Positions 7,339 through 13,914 of a stretch of 13,914 nt of DNA are shown here, in pieces. The notes under the pieces are model-generated. The model was given only the letters and a program-made list of their open reading frames with translations. It did not search any database and had not been told where the DNA came from. Each line of letters opens with the position of its first letter. Positions within the stretch are counted from its first letter, which is position 1. Origin of the DNA: Gammaproteobacteria bacterium (lineage in GTDB: Bacteria; Pseudomonadota; Gammaproteobacteria; GRL18); NCBI GenBank assembly GCA_027076245.1, contig JALTKC010000383.1:1-13914 (forward strand), written 5' to 3'. The translations under genes and the position numbers were made by a program.

Positions 7339-9754
7339 TAGACGATTTGACCTGTTGAAAGTGTTTCTCGAAGATGAGTTGCCCGGCATTATCAGGCAGT
7401 TTAATCAGCTCAGTGGTATTATTGTCCGTACTGTCTGCCTTAATATCAGTATGGCACTGCTTCAGTAAGTAAGGGCAGTTTATATAAACCGGTACCGGTT
7501 CCTGTAAGATGTTATATTTCGTTTCCCAGGTAAAAATAACCTGTCGGGGTGTGACTTCTATAAGATAAGAAACTGTCGCATAAAGGGTGGATGCATTGTT
7601 CAGCTCTATCGTTTGAGAATTCTTATGTAATTTATTATTAAACCATTCATCGGGCAGACCGCTGCCGAGATAAATGGCCTGATTTTGCTCGTATATAAAC
7701 ATCGTGCGGATCAGGGATACAAATTCAGCCGCGGCCCAGCCATGATCACCATCCCCCATACAGCCGCCTCTGCTGATGGGATGTATGGCTTCCGGCCAGG
7801 TCCAGGTGGGTGAGGCGGCATCTGTTACGGCTTTAAATATAATCTGCCAGCGAGGATCACCCAGCAGTAAAAATATTCTGGCCATCTGTATGGACAGGTA
7901 AATATTGTAACCGGAATGGATAATATGCTGAAAAAACAGCCCGTCTTTAACATTATGGTGCCACAGGTATTCCAGAGTTGGTTTAAGCCATGGTGCATCT
8001 GTCTGAATAATATCCATAGGACTGATGGCTGCCAGATTGCCAATGGCAGCAGTATCCATCCAGCGATAGGGAGAGCAGGGCAGTGCCTGCTCCTGAATAC
8101 GCTGGCCGGTTCGGCTAACAGACTGTTCCAGACAGTCGAAATAATCCTCATACAGCCTTTGAATCCAGTGCCGGTCTTTAGCGCGTTTAAGAATTTGAGT
8201 ACACCATAGTACCTGTTTAATACCGGCAAGACTCCAGAAATTATCCCAGTAATAATGATCATTAGGTCCAAAATGTTCAGCGGACAAACCCGATGGTAAC
8301 AGACCATAATGAGGGGAATCCGGATCAATATGAGTTAAACGGGTATTGGCTATCCATTTAACCCCTTTAATTAAGCAGGGATAGTATTGCTCCAGTAAGG
8401 CTTTGTCGCCGGTTCTTCGGATGTGGCTGATAATGGTAAATAGTGCCTGTCCGGTACTGTCCCATTCGCCATCCTGACTTTTAAAACAGCCTTTGCGTGT
8501 CTGCTGTTTAAGGTATGTCGGAAATTTCTTTTTAACAGTATTAAAGAAACCCATTTGATCAAAGCTTAAAGACAGGAAGGCGCTGTCTCTGAACCAGCCG
8601 GTATGGTAAAAAAATGACCCCGGAGTAAACTGTTCTACATCATCAAACACGCTTAAATGATTCTTTACAGAATAAAAGGCTTCCTGCAGCCTGGTATCAG
8701 GCATACTGAGTGTTAAGCCTGCCTGTTTGTTGCCTGTCCAGTACTGCTGAAAATTCTGTTCAGCCTGTAACAGAATCTCTGGCAATTCCTGTTTTCTTTT
8801 TTTAAGCTCTTTTAATACCGATGACTGAGAATCACTGAGTAAAAACTGGAACTCAATGGATTCAAAGGGTTTTAAAAAAACATAATAGGCCGCAATACCT
8901 GTGGCAATACCGGATTCAGATTTAAGTTTGACTTTTTTTATCCGTTCTTCACTAAGTGATGTCTGGTGCAGTTCTGAAAAAACCGGATCACCAAGCAGGC
9001 GGTTGGAGGCCACCAGAATATCCGGCTTTTTTAACATGTACATGGCAGAGTGATGGTTAATTTTCCAGAGGTTTTTCTTGCAGCTGATTTTATGAATATG
9101 GCCAATGGTCAGGGCATTATAGGGTCTCAGGCTAATGCCAAACACCAGAGACTGATAAGTATTGCTATTATTATGGAGGGTGTATTTCTGTTGTAAAACC
9201 TGTTGTCCATTCAGCTCAATGGCTTTGCAGCTTAAAGACCAGTCAATTTCCTCAGTGGTTTTATACGCAGTGTGTATTTCAGGGCTTTGATCGGTGCTAA
9301 CGGACTGCTGAACATCGGCTATATTCATCCGGCTGGGAATATAATATTGCTCATCAATGATCAGATACGGCATCACTGACCATGAAAATGGTTCCAGTGT
9401 GAGCATTCCAACGGGATCCAGCATGGCTTCCAGTCGGTTATTGGGGATGCACAGGGCTGTCCAGTTTCGAAAGGTGAGATTATTGGTCAGCAAGTTCACG
9501 CCGGTAGGAATAAACTCAGGACATTCAGGATTAAGCTGGCGTTCAACCCAGTAGGGCCATACCCAGTGCTGGTTGCTCTGTATGGCCAGAGTATTATTCA
9601 GACCGGAAAGCGCCAGTAAACCGGCCTGTTCCAGCAACTCGGAAGGATAAAGTACCTGGCCAGGCTTACCAATGGCCTGCAGGCCATCCAGAAACTGTAG
9701 TAAATGTTTGCGTCGGGTTGTTTTAAGAAACAGACGTATAAAATAATTAATCAT
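7316..9754 (-). CDS. Six-hairpin (alpha/alpha)6-barrel glycosidase-like protein
   Basis: An 812-residue protein resembling amylo-alpha-1,6-glucosidase / glycogen-debranching-type glycoside hydrolases. Residues about 60-330 are beta-rich, like the N-terminal beta-sandwich of such enzymes. The helical barrel follows: GWFRDSAF (386-393), a substrate-site-like arginine-aspartate pair; DGEWDSTGQ (428-436); GPNDHYYWDNFW; TWTWPEAIHP; and GDGDHGWAAAEF (667-678), with a tail (about 700-812) of beta type. The acidic catalytic pair cannot be fixed from one sequence. No signal peptide is obvious despite a hydrophobic start (MINYFIRLFL), so the location is uncertain. The ATG at 9754 has GGAG only two bases ahead, unusually tight, yet no other start is near. 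The end overlaps the PHP-GT4 gene, implying one operon and one carbohydrate pathway: this protein could trim or transfer from what the glycosyltransferase builds. The family is fairly sure; the exact GH family and activity are not. Confidence 0.75.
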   Translation of the reverse strand: MINYFIRLFLKTTRRKHLLQFLDGLQAIGKPGQVLYPSELLEQAGLLALSGLNNTLAIQSNQHWVWPYWVERQLNPECPEFIPTGVNLLTNNLTFRNWTALCIPNNRLEAMLDPVGMLTLEPFSWSVMPYLIIDEQYYIPSRMNIADVQQSVSTDQSPEIHTAYKTTEEIDWSLSCKAIELNGQQVLQQKYTLHNNSNTYQSLVFGISLRPYNALTIGHIHKISCKKNLWKINHHSAMYMLKKPDILVASNRLLGDPVFSELHQTSLSEERIKKVKLKSESGIATGIAAYYVFLKPFESIEFQFLLSDSQSSVLKELKKRKQELPEILLQAEQNFQQYWTGNKQAGLTLSMPDTRLQEAFYSVKNHLSVFDDVEQFTPGSFFYHTGWFRDSAFLSLSFDQMGFFNTVKKKFPTYLKQQTRKGCFKSQDGEWDSTGQALFTIISHIRRTGDKALLEQYYPCLIKGVKWIANTRLTHIDPDSPHYGLLPSGLSAEHFGPNDHYYWDNFWSLAGIKQVLWCTQILKRAKDRHWIQRLYEDYFDCLEQSVSRTGQRIQEQALPCSPYRWMDTAAIGNLAAISPMDIIQTDAPWLKPTLEYLWHHNVKDGLFFQHIIHSGYNIYLSIQMARIFLLLGDPRWQIIFKAVTDAASPTWTWPEAIHPISRGGCMGDGDHGWAAAEFVSLIRTMFIYEQNQAIYLGSGLPDEWFNNKLHKNSQTIELNNASTLYATVSYLIEVTPRQVIFTWETKYNILQEPVPVYINCPYLLKQCHTDIKADSTDNNTTELIKLPDNAGQLIFEKHFQQVKSSNEHPVSA

Positions 9755-9784
9755 TTCTCCAGTATACAGGCCGGAAATGACAGA

Positions 9785-9814
9785 ATTATGAAATCTGAAG
9801 TCGCAGTATGTGAA
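9785..9814 (-). promoter_or_regulatory. Candidate promoter for the glycosidase / PHP-GT4 operon
   Basis: Read on the minus strand, TTCACA (9814-9809) and CATAAT (9790-9785) are 18 bases apart, each matching five of six consensus positions. Transcription would start near 9778, about 24 bases before the ATG at 9754. Found by eye. Confidence 0.4.
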
Positions 9815-9844
9815 TGGTGAGCTTTGTTATTACATTGGTTAGCA

Positions 9845-9876
9845 GTTAAGAGCCGGTAATACAGACAGCTCTTAAC
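9845..9876. repeat. Perfect 9-bp inverted repeat with 14-base loop
   Basis: GTTAAGAGC (9845-9853) and GCTCTTAAC (9868-9876) are exact reverse complements. There is no T-run on either side, so it is not a standard intrinsic terminator. It sits 31 bases upstream of the candidate -35 of the glycosidase operon and downstream of the PEPCK-like gene. It could be an operator or a transcript-end hairpin for the latter. Confidence 0.6.
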
Positions 9877-9931
9877 CGTTGTAGCGGGTTATCTTAATGT
9901 GAGAGTGGTCATGCCTGATTTTTAAAAACAC

Positions 9932-12900
9932 TTACTCCATGGGATCAGCACCCAGTGTTCCGACCAGTTCTTCCAGATAAGCAGGGGAGGAGACATGCTG
10001 CAGCTTTTCTTTTGCTCGTTGCAACTGACTGTTAATATCTAGACGGCTGGCTTCGTCAGCGTGGCTGTCTTTTTCCAGGAAGTCGGTCAGATAGTCTATA
10101 TGACGCTGCCATAACTCAATATCCCGTTGCTGCTTAACTTCCAGACGTTTGTGATACCAGTCTGAAGATAATAGTGCTTCACGGGTGAACATGGCACGAA
10201 TATCAGGATGGTGGGCATCCTTACCTTCATATTCACCAGTAGCCATAATATACAGCAGGGCTTTTAGTGGTGGACAGGCCTGTTCTACGGAGCCGTCTTC
10301 AATATAGGTCTGGGCAACTTTTTGCTGGGCTTCAACAATATTATTGATACCATCCACAAAGTCTTCCATACTCTGGGTTTCCGGACGCAGGATACTTTCA
10401 TCAAATACCGCAGAGGGATTATCAAAAATCTTGCCGAAGAAGCCATGTACAAATAAACTGGTAATACGATAACCCAGACGGCTGGCCAGAACTTTCTGGC
10501 CGTTATATTCAAAATCTTCCAGCTTTTCTAACTGGCCTTTGCTTATTAAATAAGCCGGGCGGCGTTTTTCTGGTTTTAACTGAGCCCAGATCTCCGGGAC
10601 AATAAGACTGATGTCATGATTGACTTTACTATTGGGGCCGACAAAACCGGCAGCACTGCTAAAACCGGAATAATCGGTAAGAATATAGGAAACCAGAGCG
10701 TTATTCAGATCGGCTGTAGGCAACAGGGCGTTAAACGGCCCTTTGGTCAGAGCGCCTTCAGAACCGGCACCGGTGGTCGAAGGCGACTTGCCCGTCAGAC
10801 TACAGATAAAATCCATAAACAGTTCAGGCAGTTCCTGATAGTGAATGGGGTTGTAAACTGCCAGGGAACGAATACCGGCTTCTTTATCGGGTGGATTATT
10901 CCTGCGACCGGTTAATACGGAATCAACCGGGAAATTAATGGGCTCATCCAGAGAAGCACGACGATGAAAGCGGGCACTCATCTGAGCCAGATAGAGTTTC
11001 ATGGGGTTAGCCAGGTCGGAACGCAGCTGCAGATAACGGGGGTTCTTGCTTGGGGCTCCGTTAACTATTAGCGGATGCGCTGAAGATACGGCCATTTTAC
11101 CCTCTTCCAGACTCTTAAGCAGGAAGTCACGCATAGGCTGAGTATATTTGTCAAATTCGACCTGATCTCCGGTAATGTCTTTTAAATCTTCTGTTGTTAA
11201 GGGTTGATAATTGGCTACAAAATTGTCCGGCTGAGACATTTCCAGTTCGGTTTGTTTATCAAAACCCTTGATAATGGCATCATCTGGTCTCTGGAACAGG
11301 CGATATTCACAGTTTCGTGTCAGTTTGATGCACTCATGTTTGTTTTTGGCCGGCATATTAACCAGTTTTTTGGCCGGTACGACCACAGAAGCGGTTATAT
11401 CGTCTTCCATTTGCAGTTTTTCCGCAACAATATAATCCTGGCGCATTTTGTAAATTTTCCAGGCACCGTCACAGTCAAAGCCGACTCTCAGGTAAGACAT
11501 GATCAGCTGTCTGTCGTCAAATTTCAGTTCATGCCCCTGGACACCGTCAATCATATCCACAGAAAAATGCTTAGCCCAGTCATCACCCCATTCAGGGCGG
11601 TAAAAACGTTTAATCATAAAGGCCAGCGCCTTAATGGAGCTGGGAATGGTTTCCAGCCAGGCATTATATTCCGGGGTAAATTTTTCTTCTGACGGAGTCA
11701 GCATCTTAATCATGGAACCCAGGCTGCGGTTCATACTCAGCGGTGGACGATGCGGATTGTCAGTATAATCCGGTGCAAATTCAGGCTTATAGCGATTAGA
11801 ATAATCGTATTCAAATATTTCCCGTACTTTTTCAAGAGACTCATTCAGGTCGCCGACAAACAGCGGCCCGTAAATAACGGCATCATCAATGGCCTTGGAA
11901 ATTTCTGATTTGCCGCCGCCGGATACCGTACAGGGTTTATGACAGAAGGTACCCTCTGCATCGGTGCCCACAATTCGCCAGGAGGGCGCTTTAGGGTGTT
12001 TTTCCATGGCAATTTTATAACCGCTGGGGTGCATATAAATATTGCCGGGTTTCAGTTTGATGCTTTGAGGTTTGCCCTGGTAAGTCCAGCTAACGGTCTG
12101 CTCATTCAGATCCATTTGCAGGTTTTCTTCTGGTACATAGATAATGTTCGGGAAGGTTTTGTCAATGCCATAACCTTCTTCCTGCAGATCCATGATTTCG
12201 CCGTAACGCTCAATCACTTCATTAAAGCTGTATTCGGTATTTTTAGTACGGGTATCCTTGCCAAATTCCTCACCATGATTATGGCGGGGAAATGCCAGTG
12301 CGCCGCCGGCGTGTTCTTCCTCAGCCAGTCCAAACAGGTTGGCGGAGAAACTGATCTGGGTTTTAACTTCTTTTTTACAATAGCCGAAATAATTATCAGC
12401 CAGAATGGTGACCATTACGCCCCGCTTATCGCGTGCCGTAATTTTAAAAGGCTGGCCGTTATTGTACAGTTCATCTTCCTGTTCCCAGCACATGCCGTCT
12501 TTTTTCTGGCGCTCAGTGGCTTCACTGATGTGAGGCAGCCCCAGTTCTTTTTTAGTAAAGCGGACAAGGTGCGGAGCCAGAATGACACAGCCGGTATGGC
12601 CGGTCCAGTGCTCAATATCCAGCCCGGCATCATTTTCGGCCAGGCTTGGGTTGCCGGCGTTACCAAAAATACTTTCTACAAAATCCAGATTACTGGTCAG
12701 AGAGCCAGGCGCAAAAAAACGGATTTCCATGGTTTTTTCAGCTTCGGCCAGACGGGCATCGGCAGCCGGTATCTCCGGGCAAACCACCGGACGAAGCAAT
12801 ATGGATACAAAACTACGGGCCTGTTTCTGTTGTCTGGAGGTAAAAGGTATGGTCAGCAGGTCTTCGGGTGGATTAAGCGCTTCACAGAGGAGGTTGGCAT

Positions 12901-13417
12901 AGGCTATTTTGGGAACGGCTTTTTTATCGCCGGGGATGGGGAGTCCACCTTCTGCGATATGAAACGATCCGGCGGTGGTTCGTCTGTCTCTGGAGGTATT
13001 ATGCAATACCCCCTGACTCACTCGATAACTCTTAACAAATTCCGACTCAAAATAATCACTTTCTGCCGGCAGGGACAGTTCCCGTGCCACGCCGTGTCGA
13101 TCCAGAATCAGAGTATTGGACGGCAGTACGGGTTGGCGTTCACTGCCGCTGTCGGCAAGAAAATCGTCGAGAAAATCCTGTACTCGCTGGTCAACGGGAC
13201 AAAGGTAACGGGACAGCAGACGTGATTTTTCACGATAGCTCTGCAGCAGATCATCTGCAATGGAGAAAAAATCATTATCACAATCATGAGCTTCACAGGC
13301 AGGTAATCCGGAAGAATGCAGTTTCAGATTAATATAAAGCTGTAAACGCTTTTTTTCCTCCTCGGCTTCCAGTTTATTGTCGCTGCTGCGTAAACCTAAT
13401 GATTTTGTTAAATCCAT
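9932..13417 (-). CDS. Probable PPi-type phosphoenolpyruvate carboxykinase (PPi-PEPCK family)
   Basis: A 1161-residue cytoplasmic protein far larger than ATP- or GTP-dependent PEPCK (about 530-620). I recognise it as the pyrophosphate-dependent PEPCK family described in Entamoeba histolytica and Propionibacterium freudenreichii (about 1100-1200 residues), which interconverts oxaloacetate plus PPi with PEP, CO2 and Pi. Notable motifs: TSRDRRTTAG then EGGLPIPGDKKAVP (141-169), HNHGEEFG in the middle, SGGGKSEISK (499-508), which resembles a phosphate-binding loop, and LTGKSPSTTGAGSEG (874-888), a second glycine/serine-rich loop. The N-terminus (10-35) and C-terminus (about 1080-1150) are charged and helical. 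ATG at 13417 has AAAGG eight bases upstream. The divergent neighbour is pyruvate kinase, which fits a PEP-node role. Recognition is by remembered motifs and size, not a search; the older label would be large conserved hypothetical protein. No frameshift is seen. Confidence 0.68.
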   Translation of the reverse strand: MDLTKSLGLRSSDNKLEAEEEKKRLQLYINLKLHSSGLPACEAHDCDNDFFSIADDLLQSYREKSRLLSRYLCPVDQRVQDFLDDFLADSGSERQPVLPSNTLILDRHGVARELSLPAESDYFESEFVKSYRVSQGVLHNTSRDRRTTAGSFHIAEGGLPIPGDKKAVPKIAYANLLCEALNPPEDLLTIPFTSRQQKQARSFVSILLRPVVCPEIPAADARLAEAEKTMEIRFFAPGSLTSNLDFVESIFGNAGNPSLAENDAGLDIEHWTGHTGCVILAPHLVRFTKKELGLPHISEATERQKKDGMCWEQEDELYNNGQPFKITARDKRGVMVTILADNYFGYCKKEVKTQISFSANLFGLAEEEHAGGALAFPRHNHGEEFGKDTRTKNTEYSFNEVIERYGEIMDLQEEGYGIDKTFPNIIYVPEENLQMDLNEQTVSWTYQGKPQSIKLKPGNIYMHPSGYKIAMEKHPKAPSWRIVGTDAEGTFCHKPCTVSGGGKSEISKAIDDAVIYGPLFVGDLNESLEKVREIFEYDYSNRYKPEFAPDYTDNPHRPPLSMNRSLGSMIKMLTPSEEKFTPEYNAWLETIPSSIKALAFMIKRFYRPEWGDDWAKHFSVDMIDGVQGHELKFDDRQLIMSYLRVGFDCDGAWKIYKMRQDYIVAEKLQMEDDITASVVVPAKKLVNMPAKNKHECIKLTRNCEYRLFQRPDDAIIKGFDKQTELEMSQPDNFVANYQPLTTEDLKDITGDQVEFDKYTQPMRDFLLKSLEEGKMAVSSAHPLIVNGAPSKNPRYLQLRSDLANPMKLYLAQMSARFHRRASLDEPINFPVDSVLTGRRNNPPDKEAGIRSLAVYNPIHYQELPELFMDFICSLTGKSPSTTGAGSEGALTKGPFNALLPTADLNNALVSYILTDYSGFSSAAGFVGPNSKVNHDISLIVPEIWAQLKPEKRRPAYLISKGQLEKLEDFEYNGQKVLASRLGYRITSLFVHGFFGKIFDNPSAVFDESILRPETQSMEDFVDGINNIVEAQQKVAQTYIEDGSVEQACPPLKALLYIMATGEYEGKDAHHPDIRAMFTREALLSSDWYHKRLEVKQQRDIELWQRHIDYLTDFLEKDSHADEASRLDINSQLQRAKEKLQHVSSPAYLEELVGTLGADPME

Positions 13418-13699
13418 ATAAAATACCTTTGTATTGCCAATGACTTAAATCTTGGAGCAGGTAATTTATCAGATTCAGGAAATTTTTTAAATGAATGGAG
13501 ACTATTTAAGATTTTGCTAATATCCTGTTTAAAGTGTTTTGTATCTTTAAAAGTGTTTAAATTACAAACACATAATAAAGTCTCTTGTGAGTTTGCATTA
13601 AATGTAATTCTTTTGATATATCTCATAAAAGATGCTTTAATAATGGCCTTGACAGTATTCGTTTATCTACCAGTAACAGCACAAGGAGTGCCCCTCTCC
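13418..13699. promoter_or_regulatory. AT-rich divergent regulatory region between PPi-PEPCK-like and pyruvate kinase genes
   Basis: This 282-base gap separates the two start codons and must hold both promoters. On the plus strand a perfect TTGACA lies at 13649-13654, but the sequence 16-18 bases on (around AGTAAC, 13672-13677) is a poor -10, suggesting either an activator-dependent promoter or a chance match. Two copies of AAAGTGTTT occur at 13531-13539 and 13550-13558. I could not pick a convincing minus-strand promoter. A 72-codon minus-strand frame (13408-13626) crosses the region but lacks a ribosome site. Confidence 0.5.
13531..13558. repeat. Short direct repeat AAAGTGTTT, two copies 19 bases apart
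   Basis: AAAGTGTTT is at 13531-13539 and 13550-13558, with flanking TTTAAA-like bases partly shared. The 19-base offset is close to two helical turns, as in tandem regulator sites, but the region is so AT-rich that chance is a real alternative. Confidence 0.3.
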
Positions 13700-13702
13700 A
13701 TG
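13683..13702 (+). promoter_or_regulatory. Ribosome binding site of pyruvate kinase
   Basis: AAGGAG (13683-13688) precedes ATG 13700-13702 by 11 bases. It overlaps the alternative in-frame GTG at 13688-13690, which argues for the ATG. Confidence 0.6.
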
Positions 13703-13914
13703 CGATACCCCGCTAACAAAACCAGGATTGTCTGTACAATCGGCCCGGCTACCCAGTCACCTGAAATGATGGATGCGCTGCTACGGGCCGGAATGAATGT
13801 GGCCCGGCTTAATTTTTCTCATGGTGATTTTGACAGCCATGGTGAAACCATAAAAAAGCTTCGGCAAGCATCCGAACGAACCGGTATTCGTCTGGCTATA
13901 ATGGCAGATTTGCC
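13700..13914 (+). CDS. pyk: Pyruvate kinase, N-terminal 71 codons (3' part beyond the window)
   Basis: Glycolytic enzyme transferring phosphate from PEP to ADP to give pyruvate and ATP; cytoplasmic, normally a homotetramer of about 470-480 residues, of which only the start is present. The N-terminal barrel motifs are unmistakable: TRIVCTIGPAT (8-18), then AGMNVARLNFSHG (31-43), carrying the substrate-binding Arg and the Asn/Ser K+ ligands, and AIMADLP at the right edge, where GPK is normally next. ATG at 13700 has AAGGAG at 13683-13688, an 11-base spacing that is slightly long. An in-frame GTG at 13688 would overlap that ribosome site and is less likely. It is divergent from the PPi-PEPCK-like gene, so two enzymes of the PEP node share one intergenic region. 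Confidence 0.95.
   Translation, partial: MRYPANKTRIVCTIGPATQSPEMMDALLRAGMNVARLNFSHGDFDSHGETIKKLRQASERTGIRLAIMADL

Noticed and set aside
11939..13225. 428-codon open frame on the plus strand inside the PEPCK-like gene
   Set aside because: It lies fully antisense to a well-supported 1161-residue gene, has no ribosome site, and its product is a low-information Phe/Gly/Gln-rich sequence with no family motif. It is a shadow of codon bias on the other strand.
13408..13626. 72-codon minus-strand frame upstream of the PEPCK-like gene, overlapping its start by 10 bases
   Set aside because: There is no Shine-Dalgarno sequence, no recognisable motif, and it fills AT-rich promoter DNA. A leader peptide cannot be excluded but is not supported.
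1..13914. Mobile elements, CRISPR arrays, tRNA or rRNA genes, defence or toxin-antitoxin systems
   Set aside because: No transposase, integrase, regular repeat array or cloverleaf was seen, and all large frames belong to metabolic, membrane or hydrolase families.

Overview
The window comes from a bacterial chromosome. It is most likely from a gammaproteobacterium with moderate to low GC and AT-rich intergenic DNA, but I can only infer this from the gene families: an OlsF-like bifunctional acyltransferase, a PHP-GT4 fusion, a pyrophosphate-type PEP carboxykinase-like protein and pyruvate kinase. I see no rRNA, tRNA, CRISPR array, insertion sequence, integrase or phage gene. Coding density is high and no gene-free stretch exceeds 300 bases.

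Layout. Positions 1-2587 hold two minus-strand genes: an OlsF-like two-domain acyltransferase (836-2587) and, 53 bases downstream, a voltage-gated K+ channel whose 3' end runs off the left edge (1-782). A 169-base divergent promoter region separates them from a plus-strand pair: an M14-family zinc carboxypeptidase-like protein (2757-3821, TTG start) and an alpha/beta hydrolase (3818-4567), coupled by an ATGA overlap. After a 47-base convergent gap, two overlapping minus-strand genes follow. The upstream one (7316-9754) is a large six-hairpin (alpha/alpha)6 glycosidase-like protein. The downstream one (4615-7338 or 7389) fuses an N-terminal PHP phosphoesterase domain to a C-terminal GT4 glycosyltransferase. 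A 177-base spacer with a perfect 9-bp inverted repeat separates these from a 1161-residue minus-strand protein (9932-13417), which I recognise as the PPi-type PEP carboxykinase family. A 282-base AT-rich divergent region then leads to the first 71 codons of pyruvate kinase (13700 onward, plus strand), cut by the right edge.

How the genes may work together. The right end is a phosphoenolpyruvate node: PPi-PEPCK interconverts oxaloacetate and PEP using PPi/Pi, and pyruvate kinase consumes PEP. The centre is a carbohydrate pair (glycosidase-like plus PHP-GT4) whose overlap suggests one transcript and one pathway; the product is unknown. The left end suggests amino-acid lipid (ornithine lipid type) synthesis, with divergently transcribed hydrolases that could act on acyl-amino compounds. 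A phosphorus-free membrane lipid theme (aminolipid plus glycolipid) would tie the left and centre together, but that is a hypothesis.
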